Origin: Novipirellula caenicola
GTDB taxonomy: Bacteria; Planctomycetota; Planctomycetia; Pirellulales; Pirellulaceae
Direction of reading: 5' to 3'
DNA: 64,000 nucleotides
Assembly: GCF_039545035.1 (NCBI RefSeq)
Contig: NZ_BAABRO010000001.1
Span: 496,001-560,000, forward strand
Made by a program: the position numbers and the translations under genes. Of the stretch, positions 1 through 9,385 are shown piece by piece. The notes beneath the pieces are model-generated. The model did not search any database, was not told where the DNA came from, and saw nothing but the letters and a program-made list of their open reading frames with translations. The first letter of the stretch is position 1; each line of letters opens with the position of its first letter.

Positions 1-249
1 CGTAGTCTTCAGCGCCGCTCGGGAGAGGTGACTCAAGCAAGCCACTCGCCGACGCGAACGCCGGTGATCTGGAGAATAATTCGCAAAGAGTGGAAGCCGA
101 CGGACTCATCACAGAAAATTCGGCGTGCGGATTTCTGCATTTTAACTCAATCCATAGACTTAGATTTCTGCCCTGCGACGCGGTGATATCGGTTATGATA
201 CGGCTTCCCACCTGCCTCTCGCCGCTACATCCCACCCCAGCGACCGACC
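1..249. other. Left-edge non-coding stretch
   Basis: I see no gene in this stretch. The only reading frame crossing it continues antisense-like into the DUF1549 gene and has no family features. Positions 18-32 contain a CTCGGGAGAGGTGAC-like string that resembles the arms of the tandem array at 62.4-63.7 kb, so the left edge may hold a fragment of the same dispersed repeat. The promoter of the downstream cytochrome gene should lie here, but I cannot assign it. Confidence 0.4.
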
Positions 250-3054
250 ATGAACGCCATCCGCTCGCTTGCGCTGTTCGTCGTCCTGACGAGTATCGTT
301 CCCACGTTTGGCCACTCGGCCGAATCGCTGACGTTCGAAAAAGACGTCCGGCCGATCTTCAAAGCCCACTGCTTCCATTGCCATGGCGAAGCGGGGGTCA
401 AGGAAGCGGAACTCGACGTGCGGCTGCGGCACTGGATTGTCACAGGCGGCGATTCAGGCGAAGCAATCGTCCCGAACCAACCCGATGATTCACTGCTACT
501 CGAACGAGTTGCCTCGGGTGAGATGCCGCCCGGTGATAAAAATCTTTCGGATGCCGAGATAGCGACGATCCGTGATTGGATTTTGCAAGGAGCCCCGACG
601 GCTCGCGCCGAACCCGATTCACTCGATAACGGCGATTACTTCACCGAGGAAGAACGCGCGTTTTGGTCGTTCCAACCGATCACGCGTCCTCCAGTTCCCC
701 AATTGGATTCAGCGCAAGTCGCCACGCCCATTGATGCGTTTGTCTTGCAGCGGCTACGCGAGCAAGGCCTAGCGTTTTCTGACGTCGCGGACCGCTACAC
801 GTTGATTCGCCGAGCAACGTTTGATCTGTGGGGATTGCCGCCCGATCCTGAAAGCGTGGAGGCGTTCGTTCGCGATCCGAGTCCCCATGCCTACGAAAAC
901 CTGATCGATCAATTGTTAGCCTCGCCACGTTATGGTGAACGTTGGGGCCGACACTGGTTGGACGTCGCTGGCTACGCTGATTCCGATGGCTATACCAACA
1001 CGGATGTCGAGCGTCCGTTCGCCTATTTCTATCGCGACTACGTGATCGACAGTTTTAATGACGACAAACCGCTTGATCAATTCATCGTCGAACAACTCGC
1101 TGGCGACGAACTGGTCGACGACGCGGCAGGCACTCCCGATCTGACTCCCGAGCGAATCGCTCAACTCGCGGCGACCGGATTTCTAAGGATGGCTCCCGAT
1201 GGGACGGCTGCGGGAGGACCAGAGCGTGACCTCGCCATCAACTCGACCATTGCGGATACCATCGAAATTGTTTCGACGTCGCTACTTGGTTTGACCGTGG
1301 GCTGCGCCCGTTGTCACGACCATCGCTATGATCCGATCAGCCAAGCGGACTACCATCGACTGCGAGCGATCTTCGAACCTGCATTGGATTGGAAGCATTG
1401 GAAAACTCCGTTGCAGCGACGGATCTCACTCTATACCGAAGCAGATAAACAGGCACGCGAGGCGGTCGAAACGCGAGCCAACGAAGCCACCGCGGCACGC
1501 ACGCAGCGACAGCAAGAACATCTCGACCGCACGCTGTACGAGGAACTGCTGGTCGTGCCCGATGACAAACGAACGCGGCTAAAGATCGCCTACCAAACCG
1601 AGAAAGCAAAACGGACGGCGGAGCAAGTCGCGTTGCTGGCCGAGTATCCAAGCGTCGCCAGCATCTCGGCGGGGTCACTGTACCTGTACTCACAACAACG
1701 AGCACGGCGGGCCGCTGATATCGAAAAAGCCGCTGCCGAGCGTGAGGCCCGCTATATCGCCGAAGCTCAACGAACACTCGGCGAAGAATCGTCGGAAGAG
1801 ACGGTCACCGCCGAATCGCTCGCGAAATATGATCCGACGGGGTTTGCCGAAGTCCAGCGGTATCGCGAAGCGGCAGCGATTTGCCGAAAGCTCGATTCAA
1901 AAAAAGAACTCGCCGACCTGCAGAGTGAAATCGCTGAAATTCGCAGCACCGCCCCCAAAGAAAACTTTCTGCGTGTGTTGACCGAACCAGTCAACCACAC
2001 GCCGAAATCTCATCTGTTCATTCGGGGCGATCACAACCAACTCGGACAAGTCGTCGACCCCGGTGAACTGACAGTATTGCAATCTTTCACACCGGTGAAG
2101 ATTGAAGTTGACGATCCTGATCGCTCGACGACCGGACGACGACTCGCTTACGCACGGCATCTGACCAGCGGCAAACATCCGCTCGTCGCTCGCGTATTGA
2201 TGAATCGTGTCTGGATGCATCATTTTGGCCGTGGGATTGTCGATTCGCCTGGCGATTTTGGACGACTGGGATCGGAACCGACACACCCCGAACTACTCGA
2301 TTGGATGGCCGATGAACTGGTGCGAGGTGGCTGGAAACTAAAACGGATGCATCGAATGCTGATGCTATCGAACACCTACAAACAGGCATCCCACCGCAGC
2401 GAATTGCTGGACCGAGTCGATCCCGACAATCGGCTGTACGCTCGCATGTCGATTCAGCGATTGGAGTCCGAGGCGATCCGCGACGCGATGATCGCCGCAA
2501 CTGGCATGATGACAAGCGAGATGCATGGTCCTCCGGTCCCAGTGAAAGAAGACTCCGTGGGGCAAATCGTGCTGGGCGTCGAAATGCTTGATGGCGAACG
2601 CAAACCGACGGGAACCGATCAAGAGTTCGAAGGTCGATCGAGGCGAAGTGTTTATGTTCAAGTTCGCCGCAGTCGTCCGCTGGCGGTGTTGGAAACTTTC
2701 GACATAGCCACAGTGTCCCCGAACTGCACCGAACGCAATTTTTCCAATGTTGCCCCTCAATCGCTGTTGATGATGAACAGCCAATTTGCGATCGACCATG
2801 CCGAGCAACTCGCTGACCAAATGATCCGCCAATCGAGTGAGCCTTCGGAGCAGATTTCGCAAGCGTGGAAACGATGCTTCGGCAGCTCGATTGAGAACAC
2901 GGTGCTTGTCGAAATGATGGACTTCGTCGAAAAGCAAACTGCCGCATTTCGAGCTCGCGACAACAAATTGACTCCTGACGCCGCACACCGATTGGCGCTA
3001 GCGAGTGCCTGCCAAGCCATGTTTAGTACCAACGAATTTTTATACGTCGACTAG
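250..3054 (+). CDS. Planctomycete cytochrome c / DUF1549 / DUF1553 protein
   Basis: Secreted protein of 934 aa. The N-terminus is a signal peptide (hydrophobic residues about 6-20, cleavage probably near GHSAE). A planctomycete-type cytochrome c domain follows at once, with one heme site CFHCH at residues 41-45. The central part has the DUF1549 signature (RRATFDLWGLPP, SPRYGERWGRHWLDVAGY). The C-terminal third has the DUF1553 signature (RVLMNRVWMHHFGRGIV, FGRLGSEPTHPELLDW, SNTYKQAS). A Glu/Ala/Arg-rich helical segment lies in the middle (about residues 395-530). This architecture is common in Planctomycetes and is usually followed by a DUF1501 gene, as here. The molecular function is not established; a role in periplasmic redox or polysaccharide breakdown has been proposed for the family. 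The start was chosen because it gives a clean signal peptide. Confidence 0.93.
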   Translation: MNAIRSLALFVVLTSIVPTFGHSAESLTFEKDVRPIFKAHCFHCHGEAGVKEAELDVRLRHWIVTGGDSGEAIVPNQPDDSLLLERVASGEMPPGDKNLSDAEIATIRDWILQGAPTARAEPDSLDNGDYFTEEERAFWSFQPITRPPVPQLDSAQVATPIDAFVLQRLREQGLAFSDVADRYTLIRRATFDLWGLPPDPESVEAFVRDPSPHAYENLIDQLLASPRYGERWGRHWLDVAGYADSDGYTNTDVERPFAYFYRDYVIDSFNDDKPLDQFIVEQLAGDELVDDAAGTPDLTPERIAQLAATGFLRMAPDGTAAGGPERDLAINSTIADTIEIVSTSLLGLTVGCARCHDHRYDPISQADYHRLRAIFEPALDWKHWKTPLQRRISLYTEADKQAREAVETRANEATAARTQRQQEHLDRTLYEELLVVPDDKRTRLKIAYQTEKAKRTAEQVALLAEYPSVASISAGSLYLYSQQRARRAADIEKAAAEREARYIAEAQRTLGEESSEETVTAESLAKYDPTGFAEVQRYREAAAICRKLDSKKELADLQSEIAEIRSTAPKENFLRVLTEPVNHTPKSHLFIRGDHNQLGQVVDPGELTVLQSFTPVKIEVDDPDRSTTGRRLAYARHLTSGKHPLVARVLMNRVWMHHFGRGIVDSPGDFGRLGSEPTHPELLDWMADELVRGGWKLKRMHRMLMLSNTYKQASHRSELLDRVDPDNRLYARMSIQRLESEAIRDAMIAATGMMTSEMHGPPVPVKEDSVGQIVLGVEMLDGERKPTGTDQEFEGRSRRSVYVQVRRSRPLAVLETFDIATVSPNCTERNFSNVAPQSLLMMNSQFAIDHAEQLADQMIRQSSEPSEQISQAWKRCFGSSIENTVLVEMMDFVEKQTAAFRARDNKLTPDAAHRLALASACQAMFSTNEFLYVD

Positions 3055-3491
3055 GACCGTCGGAAGAATAACTCGCGGCGTTTTCCGTAGTGGACGAGGC
3101 AACGAGTCCTTTTGGGCTCAGTGAAGCCGCAAGACTCGCAGCATCGTCCACTACCGCCCGCCATTTATTGTTCCGAACGTCCTTAGTCCCCCCCAACAAT
3201 CCGTGTCTGCTGCTAGCGTTGGCTCGCGGCGCTGTGAAGCAAGTTCCGGTAGTAGCGAAACTCGTCAACGGGCTATTGATTTAGTCGTAGGATGGACTTC
3301 CTAGTCCGTCCAATACAGCATTGACGGACTAGGAAGTCCATCATACACCCCTTGCCGCAGGAAACGTCACTAAATCAACACGCCGTCAAAAGCTTCGAAG
3401 GACCGACGCATTAGAACGAAAGTCTTGACGACTTCCGCGACGCAGAATTAGCACAACTCGCTAACCGATTTCCCACATCAATCAAATTGCC
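3055..3491. repeat. Intergenic stretch with dispersed palindromes
   Basis: No gene is visible. Two repeat families occupy the gap. At about 3086-3168 an inverted pair of GTAGTGGACGAGGCAACGAG-type strings (the second is degraded) matches the cluster at 14.1-14.3 kb. At about 3290-3343 lies a GGACTTCCTAGTCCGTC hairpin that recurs near 9.5, 33.7, 45.8 and 57.0 kb. A GAAAGTCTTGACGACTTCCG string at about 3418-3440 also recurs near other hairpin copies. Confidence 0.7.
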
Positions 3492-4931
3492 ATGACCTTT
3501 TACGACTCGCAAACACGATCGACTCGGCGACACTTCCTGGCATCCTCGATGATGCGAGGCGGACCGCTGGCACTGGCGTGCATGATCGCCCAACGTGCCG
3601 CCGCCGAACCGAAGAAGCCCAAAATGGGAACGTTGGGGTATGACTTGAAGCCCAAGGCACCGCCACACACGCCTCGTGCCACCGCGATGATTTCGATGTT
3701 CATGCAGGGCGGACCGAGCCAGATCGATCTGCTTGACCCGAAACCTCTGCTCAACAAGATGCATCTGCAAAAATTCCCGGGCAAAATCAAATACGACAAC
3801 GCGGCACAAGCGAGCTCCAAAATTTTTGGCTCGCCCTGGAAATTCAAAAAGTACGGCGAACACGGCACGGATGTTTCCGAGCTGCTACCACATTTTTCCA
3901 CGATCACCGACGACGCGTTGGTCATCCGGTCGATGCATACCGGAGTCAACAATCACGGGCAATCGATCCATGCGATGAACGGGGGACGGCCACTGAAAGG
4001 GCGGCCCGCACTTGGCAGCTGGTTGACATACGCTTTGGGCGCCGAGAGCCAAAGTTTACCTGCCTACATCGCCATGACCGATCCGCAAGGATTGCCGGTC
4101 GAAGGCGTCTTGAATTGGTCCAATGGCTGGTTGCCGTCACTGTTTCAAGGCACGGTGATTCGACCGGTCGAGCCACGGATTTTGAACCTACAGCCACCGC
4201 CGCATTTGGATGGCGAGATTCAAGAAAACTATTTGGCGATGTTGGCGTCGCTCAACAAACGACATGCTCAGCGGCGTGCGGGTGAACATGAATTGCAAGC
4301 ACGGATCGCCAATTATGAGTTGGCCGAACGGATGCAGTTTGCCGCCGATGAGGCAACCGATCTGAGTCGTGAATCCAAAACCATGCATGAGATGTACGGA
4401 ATCAACGAGCCTGAAACCAAAGAGTTTGGCGAGCGGTGCTTGATCGCTCGCCGTTTGATCGAGCGAGGCGTTCGCTTCGTGCAGTTGTTTACCAAAAACC
4501 AATACTGGGACCATCACGGCGCGATCGCAAAAGGGCTGCCTGCGTCGTGCCGGAAAATTGACAAGCCTGCCGCTGCTTTGGTAAAGGATCTGAAACAACG
4601 CGGACTGCTGGACACCACCATCGTGCACTGGGGTGGCGAAATGGGCCGATTGCCCGTGATCCAAAATGAAGCCAACATCGGTCGCGATCACAATACCGAC
4701 GGCTTTTCAATGTGGGTTGCCGGCGGTGGTTTCCGAGCCGGCATCTATGGAGCGACCGACGAATTTGGACATCACGCGGTGAGCAATACCGTCAACCATT
4801 TCGACTATCACGCGACGTTATTGCATCTGTTCGGTATCGATGCCGAGCACCTGACCTATGAACAGAATGGCCGCGAACAAACCTTGATCGATGGACAACC
4901 CGCCAAAGTGATCGAAGGATTGCTAGCGTGA
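3492..4931 (+). CDS. DUF1501 family secreted protein
   Basis: Protein of 479 aa in the DUF1501 family, whose fold is related to alkaline phosphatases and sulfatases. The N-terminus carries a Tat-like signal: twin arginine at residues 12-13 (STRRHFLASS) followed by a hydrophobic stretch ending at AAAEP. Family signatures visible are MFMQGGPSQIDLLDPKP, HTGVNNHGQSIHAMNGG, ERGVRFVQLFT, WGGEMGRLP and GRDHNTDGFSMWVAGGG, with a terminal HATLLHLFGIDAEHLTYEQNGRE-like region split over the last 60 residues. It lies 437 bp behind the cytochrome/DUF1549 gene, which is the usual planctomycete pairing, although the gap is filled with repeats. The biochemical role of the pair is unknown. Length and C-terminus are normal for the family. 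Confidence 0.93.
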   Translation: MTFYDSQTRSTRRHFLASSMMRGGPLALACMIAQRAAAEPKKPKMGTLGYDLKPKAPPHTPRATAMISMFMQGGPSQIDLLDPKPLLNKMHLQKFPGKIKYDNAAQASSKIFGSPWKFKKYGEHGTDVSELLPHFSTITDDALVIRSMHTGVNNHGQSIHAMNGGRPLKGRPALGSWLTYALGAESQSLPAYIAMTDPQGLPVEGVLNWSNGWLPSLFQGTVIRPVEPRILNLQPPPHLDGEIQENYLAMLASLNKRHAQRRAGEHELQARIANYELAERMQFAADEATDLSRESKTMHEMYGINEPETKEFGERCLIARRLIERGVRFVQLFTKNQYWDHHGAIAKGLPASCRKIDKPAAALVKDLKQRGLLDTTIVHWGGEMGRLPVIQNEANIGRDHNTDGFSMWVAGGGFRAGIYGATDEFGHHAVSNTVNHFDYHATLLHLFGIDAEHLTYEQNGREQTLIDGQPAKVIEGLLA

Positions 4932-4969
4932 CGCGGGCTCCAAGACTCTTGCCCAACGCCGTGAACGAA

Positions 4970-5178
4970 TTTTGGTAGCTACCTTCGCCAGAAGGTGGTG
5001 ATTTGCATTATTGCGCCAACAGTCCACGCTCTGGCAAGCGTAGCTACCTTCGCCAGAGGTTGGGGATTTGCATTATCGCGCCAACAATCCACGCTCTGGC
5101 GAGCGTAGCTACCTTCGCCAGAAGGTGGTGGCTTGCATTATCGCGACAACAGTCCACGCTCTGGCGAGCGTGGCTACG
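4970..5178. repeat. Three tandem copies of a ~65-bp palindromic repeat
   Basis: A unit of about 65 bp is repeated three times. Each starts with GTAGCTACCTTCGCCAGA and ends with CCACGCTCTGGCAAGCG or a close variant, so the two ends of a unit are themselves partly inverted (CGCCAGA versus TCTGGCG). An inverted single copy lies at about 15609-15690. No gene is present. Nothing else is recognised between here and the porin start at 5421. Confidence 0.75.
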
Positions 5179-5420
5179 AAACGCAAATGTCAACGTTCAC
5201 GGCATTCGGGAGGAGCTTGCGAACAAGAGTTTTTTTCCGGTTTTAACGGATCGCACTCACTTTTTCGCCGAAAAATAGAAAGGAGGACTGCAGAACGCGA
5301 TCTCGATTGGCGGACGGGATCGGTGCGGCATGTCTGGCGCGTTACGATCCGGCGCCCCACCACATGCAGACCAATCCGGTGATCTGCTGTTTTCGACTCG
5401 GGTACTTGGAAATCATTGCA

Positions 5421-6887
5421 ATGCGGCGTAAGCACGGCCATTTTGCAAATCGCGGTCGCCGCTGGCCGAGCGTCCTGCTCGCCCTTGTCGCTCTATGGAC
5501 TTACGCGTCGCCTGCCCAATCACAACAAGTTTCCTTAACACCGCTCATCGCTAGCGACCATGCTTCTGATGTGCCGCTGTCGGACGCAATGCGTCGGATC
5601 GAGCAGCTTGAACAATCCGTGTTCGAACTTCAGCATCGCCGACCCACTGGCTTGATCGAAGAAGACGATTTGATCTGTTTTGATGCACCAGCCCCCGAGT
5701 CTCCGTCTCACTATCCGATCTACGATGCCGGTTGGACATTGCGTCCGTATGATGCCGACAAGACACCGTTTGAGTTGACCATCGGTTTCCACAACCAACT
5801 TCGCTACACCGGATTCAGCCGCGATGAAGCGACCACGATCGATGCGGCGGGCAACGTAAACGCGATCCCCAACCGCAACGATTTTGATGTCAACCGCGGA
5901 CGATTGGTCTTTTCCGGCTATGCATTGGACAGAGACCTCGGATTTTATGCGAACATCGACTACAGCACGGTTGCATCGAGTTCCATCCAACCCCTGTTGA
6001 CCTGGATTTCGTTCCGGCAAAGTGATGCATTAACGCTGTACATGGGGCTGGGCAAAGTCCCGGGAACTTGGGAATGGCAACAAACGTCGCGTTACACTTT
6101 GGGTGCAGATCGAACCCTCGCGACCACGTTTTTCCGTCCTTCGATTACCGCCGGGATATGGGGAAATGGCCGACTCGGTGACACCGTTTCCTATACCGTC
6201 TTTGTTGGCAACGGTTTCAATACCTTGACGCTTCGATCCTCGGATCTTGATACAAACTTTGTCTATTCTGCTTTGGCATGGTGGGAACCACTGGGCGATT
6301 TCGGCGTCGGATTTTCAGACCAAGAACAACACGACCACATGGCGATCCGCCTCGGCCACGGCTTGACGCAAACCCAAAACGACAGCACATCGAGCGATCA
6401 ATCGGGCGCCGAACAAACGGTCGTTCGGCTAAGCGACGGGACACGTCTGATCGAACCCAATGCACTTGCGACCGGTATCACCGTCAACGCCTTTGACGTG
6501 TGGCTATACACCGTTCACCTTGGACTCAAGAAACAAGGCTATAGCTTCAGCAGTGAAGTTTTTATGCGATGGCTGCGAAACATCGAGGGGACGGGCGGAA
6601 CTCAATTAGAGTCGCTGTTCGATAGCGGCTTCTATGTTCAAAGCGGTGTATTTGTGATCCCCAAGAAATTGGAACTGTTTGCCAGAGGCTCGGCCGTCAC
6701 CGGAAATTTTGGCACCGGCAGCGAAGTCGCCGCCGGAGTGAATTGGCATCTCTTTGACGCACGGTCCGCTCGATTCACTTTCGACGTGACGGACATTCGC
6801 GACTCACCCGCCGAGCAATCTCGCACGGGCTACGTCGCAGGCGAAAGCGGCACACTCGTCCGCGCCCAGCTTTGGACCTTCTTCTAG
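5421..6887 (+). CDS. Porin (OprO/OprP-like outer-membrane protein)
   Basis: Predicted 488-aa outer-membrane porin. The start at 5421 gives a signal peptide (RRWPSVLLALVALWTYA, cleavage near SPAQSQQ); the open frame extends 38 codons further upstream but that part looks like non-coding DNA. After the signal there is a short helical segment (MRRIEQLEQSVFELQ), as in planctomycete and proteobacterial phosphate-selective porins. The rest alternates in short beta-strand patterns with motifs typical of the OprO/P group: NRNDFDVNRGRLVFSG, YANIDYS, YMGLGKVPGTWEWQQ, and a C-terminal strand ending in aromatic residues (LVRAQLWTFF), as outer-membrane barrels do. Substrate cannot be read from the sequence. 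No pst or pho gene is next to it. Confidence 0.8.
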   Translation: MRRKHGHFANRGRRWPSVLLALVALWTYASPAQSQQVSLTPLIASDHASDVPLSDAMRRIEQLEQSVFELQHRRPTGLIEEDDLICFDAPAPESPSHYPIYDAGWTLRPYDADKTPFELTIGFHNQLRYTGFSRDEATTIDAAGNVNAIPNRNDFDVNRGRLVFSGYALDRDLGFYANIDYSTVASSSIQPLLTWISFRQSDALTLYMGLGKVPGTWEWQQTSRYTLGADRTLATTFFRPSITAGIWGNGRLGDTVSYTVFVGNGFNTLTLRSSDLDTNFVYSALAWWEPLGDFGVGFSDQEQHDHMAIRLGHGLTQTQNDSTSSDQSGAEQTVVRLSDGTRLIEPNALATGITVNAFDVWLYTVHLGLKKQGYSFSSEVFMRWLRNIEGTGGTQLESLFDSGFYVQSGVFVIPKKLELFARGSAVTGNFGTGSEVAAGVNWHLFDARSARFTFDVTDIRDSPAEQSRTGYVAGESGTLVRAQLWTFF

Positions 6888-6990
6888 TATTGTCGTTGAT
6901 CGCTCCGCGATCCGAACGATGGATCGCGGTGGACTTTTCCTGCCCAACGGCGCAGTATTCGAAGAACCGCCATTTTTACGCGGTTTTCGC

Positions 6991-7036
6991 TTGACTTCAT
7001 TTGTAGTCAGCGATAACTTGACGACAGATGTAGTCC
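6991..7036 (+). promoter_or_regulatory. Putative BlaI operators overlapping a promoter
   Basis: Two 16-bp imperfect palindromes lie at 6993-7008 (GACTTCATTTGTAGTC) and 7020-7035 (GACGACAGATGTAGTC), with centres 27 bp apart. Both fit GAC-N-ACA-N2-TGT-N-GTC with one or two mismatches, which resembles the TACA-N2-TGTA core recognised by BlaI/MecI repressors. A -35-like TTGACT at 6991 and a -10-like ATAACT at 7013 (16-bp spacer) overlap the first palindrome. The repressor start at 7065 is 29 bp downstream, so autoregulation of the blaI/blaR-like operon is likely. Confidence 0.55.
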
Positions 7037-7064
7037 AACACCTTTGTTAGTCGAGCTATTGTCA

Positions 7065-7487
7065 ATGAGCGAACGATCGCCCAAGGGACGGACGCCCACC
7101 CTAGGGCGTGTCGAGCTTGAAATCCTGCAATTTATCGATGCGAACCACCCTGTCACGGTGCGTGAGGTGGCGACGTATTGGTTTGAAAAAACGGGCCAAG
7201 CGAGGACGACAGTGCTGACGGTGATGGACCGTTTGAAGCAGAAGGGGTTCCTGAGTCGCAAAAAGATAAAGAACGTCTATCACTACAGCCCCAAACGATC
7301 CGGGTCCGCGGTCTTGCAACATTTGGTGTCCGACTTTGTCCAGGGAGTGCTGGGCGGGTCAGTCGCCCCGTTTGTGGCGTATTTGAATGACGCCAAGTCG
7401 ATCGCTCCTGACGAACTCGCTCAACTGAAGCAGATCGTGAACGAGTTGGAAGCCAGTGCACAGACCAACCCAGAGGAGCAATCATGA
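7065..7487 (+). CDS. blaI: BlaI/MecI family transcriptional repressor
   Basis: Winged-helix repressor of 140 aa, the usual length for BlaI/MecI/CopY proteins. The N-terminal part is the DNA-binding domain: LGRVELEILQFID, then VREVATYWFEKTGQARTTVL (recognition helix), then TVMDRLKQKGFLSRKK and the wing (VYHYSPKRS). The C-terminal part is the helical dimerisation domain where the partner protease would cut. A TTG start at 7044 is possible, but the ATG at 7065 starts right before the conserved domain and is preferred. The last codon overlaps the M56 protease gene (ATGA), so the two genes are translationally coupled. Two operator-like palindromes precede it. Resistance to beta-lactams is not implied: these pairs are widespread in Planctomycetes with no beta-lactamase nearby, as here. 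Confidence 0.9.
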   Translation: MSERSPKGRTPTLGRVELEILQFIDANHPVTVREVATYWFEKTGQARTTVLTVMDRLKQKGFLSRKKIKNVYHYSPKRSGSAVLQHLVSDFVQGVLGGSVAPFVAYLNDAKSIAPDELAQLKQIVNELEASAQTNPEEQS

Positions 7488-9385
7488 ACGCTTGGTTGAT
7501 GGTTTGGTCCGATGCGATGCAGCGAACGCTGCTGCCGATTACCATCGCCATCGCCGTGTTGTGGTGGATCGAATCCGCCACGCGATGGCTGTCCCCCCAA
7601 CAACGCTGCTGGTTGTGGCGTTTCAGTTTTGCCAAATGTTTGTTGGTCTTGTGTATCCCCTTCGCATTGCCGATGCCCTCCTTCGTGAGCGACCGATTGC
7701 ATATCGATGCATTGTCGCCCACCGCGAAAGCCTCGCCAATTAATCGCGAGACACAGTCCGACCACTTATTGATGCGGTTGTCCGTTGACGAACCACTTCA
7801 TCGCTCGGTCTCGGGCACCGAAACGCCGCCACTTCCTGCACCGCCGACCGCCGCTGCGTCGCTGGGCTTGATGAGCAACATTCCGACGATGCTGTTTTCG
7901 TGCTGGGGCATCGGCATCGCACTACAAATCATCGTGTTCGTCCATCGCCACAATCAATTGCAAACATCCCTGCGTCGTGGCAAGGTGAATGACGTTTCAC
8001 CGGCGCTGCGAATGATGTACCGTGAAATCACGGATCAAATGGGGATTCGCCATCCTCCGACACTGCAGCGAAACGATCGATTTGCGAGTCCAGCATTGGT
8101 ATGGAACGGGCGTGCGATGCTGGTGTTGCCCGCCGATTTTCAATCACGGCACGGTGATGAAGGATGCCGCGCCGCGATGGCTCACGAGCTCGCCCACCAC
8201 CGACGAGGCGACCTGTACTGGAACACACTTGTCACGCTGGTCTGTAGCGTCTTGTTTTTCTTTCCTCCCCTCTGGCTGGCTCGGCGACGCTACCGCATCG
8301 CGATGGAATCGACCTGTGATTGGGACGCGATGACCTACGCTGGTGTGAAGCCAGCAACTTACGCTCGACTATTGATCGAACTACTAGAACCACCCGCCCG
8401 CCCCACTCCTGCCCGCACTCGCCCAGCGCTGACCATCGTGTCGATGGCTGGCAGTGAACCATTCCACACTCTCTCCGAAAGGTTGAACACAATGAAACGT
8501 TTTGATGGTGCTACTCGTCGTAATCGTGGGATTCATACCGCAGTCATGCTGCTGATGCTGTGCGTCTTGATCCCTTGGACGCATGCTGATGACAAATACA
8601 ACAAAGACACCAAGGCCACGCAATCTTCGTCCGCAACCGTTACAAGTTCCTCGTCGTCACAAAGCTTCGGCAACGGCAATACTCGAAGCATCAGCAGCGT
8701 GACGGGATCGGCAAACGGAAACGCATCGGGGTCGGGCGCCGCCAACGGGAAGGCCTCTTCGCTGAAAATGCGAAACGGCAACGACACAAAGGCGAACCAA
8801 TCCACAAGCTCGGCCGAGGCAACGGTCGAAGGCCAGACCAAGCCTGCCAATCGGTACGGCAGTGCCAATCCCAAAACCACGACGTCCAATCAAGCCTCGT
8901 CCACGTCAAGCATCCAACGCGACGGCGTCAAGATCTCGCGATCCATCTACTCCGAAAACGGCTTCACCCAGACGAAAATGGATGTGACCGACAAAACCGA
9001 AGAGTTCAGGGTTCGCGAGAGCAGCGACGAGGGGATCGAAGTGCGTGTGCGTGATCGCAAGCAGAATCCCGACGGCAGTCTCAATGAAAAAGTTTACACC
9101 GCGAAGACGTGGGACGAACTACAACAGCAAGCTCCGGCGCTTGTCCGAAAGATTAAACGGTACGAGAAAATGGCGGGCAACCTAACCGTGTCTACGGACG
9201 TTCGCGATGGCATTGCAACAGCATCTTCCATCGCCGACGCCTTCGCGAACGACATCAATGTTGTCCAGCTTGATGCCAAGGAAATGATGAAGGCTCAATT
9301 GCGTGAAATGCTCGACAAGCACGCCGACAATCCGCAAATGCAAAAAATGATCCGCAAAACGCTTGATAGTCTCGATAAGGACTAG
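7484..9385 (+). CDS. BlaR1-like M56 membrane metallopeptidase with Ser/Asn-rich tail
   Basis: Membrane protease of 633 aa. N-terminal helices lie at about residues 14-32, 44-65, 131-156 and 243-262. The zinc motif HELAH is at residues 234-238, and a likely third zinc ligand is Glu275 in MESTCDWDA. This is the M56 (BlaR1/MecR1) catalytic arrangement. A further hydrophobic helix (about residues 350-365, VMLLMLCVLIPW) leads into a tail of about 270 residues. The tail opens with a long Ser/Asn/Thr/Gly-rich low-complexity stretch and then has a charged region (VRESSDEGIEVRVRDRKQ). The penicillin-binding sensor domain of true BlaR1 is absent, so the signal sensed is unlikely to be a beta-lactam. 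It overlaps the repressor gene by 4 bp; by analogy it should inactivate that repressor when triggered. Confidence 0.88.
   Translation: MNAWLMVWSDAMQRTLLPITIAIAVLWWIESATRWLSPQQRCWLWRFSFAKCLLVLCIPFALPMPSFVSDRLHIDALSPTAKASPINRETQSDHLLMRLSVDEPLHRSVSGTETPPLPAPPTAAASLGLMSNIPTMLFSCWGIGIALQIIVFVHRHNQLQTSLRRGKVNDVSPALRMMYREITDQMGIRHPPTLQRNDRFASPALVWNGRAMLVLPADFQSRHGDEGCRAAMAHELAHHRRGDLYWNTLVTLVCSVLFFFPPLWLARRRYRIAMESTCDWDAMTYAGVKPATYARLLIELLEPPARPTPARTRPALTIVSMAGSEPFHTLSERLNTMKRFDGATRRNRGIHTAVMLLMLCVLIPWTHADDKYNKDTKATQSSSATVTSSSSSQSFGNGNTRSISSVTGSANGNASGSGAANGKASSLKMRNGNDTKANQSTSSAEATVEGQTKPANRYGSANPKTTTSNQASSTSSIQRDGVKISRSIYSENGFTQTKMDVTDKTEEFRVRESSDEGIEVRVRDRKQNPDGSLNEKVYTAKTWDELQQQAPALVRKIKRYEKMAGNLTVSTDVRDGIATASSIADAFANDINVVQLDAKEMMKAQLREMLDKHADNPQMQKMIRKTLDSLDKD

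Noticed and set aside
2087-2986. Antisense frame of 299 codons opposite the DUF1549/1553 gene
   Set aside because: It lies entirely inside a well-supported gene and its translation is Arg/Ser-rich without any motif, as expected for a shadow frame.
5003-5382. Frames of about 100 codons across the 65-bp repeats
   Set aside because: They consist of translated repeat units (LRQRLGICIIAP-type) and have no start context.
6910-6990. Separate small gene before blaI
   Set aside because: No frame with start and ribosome-binding site fits; the stretch is better explained as porin 3' end and blaI promoter.
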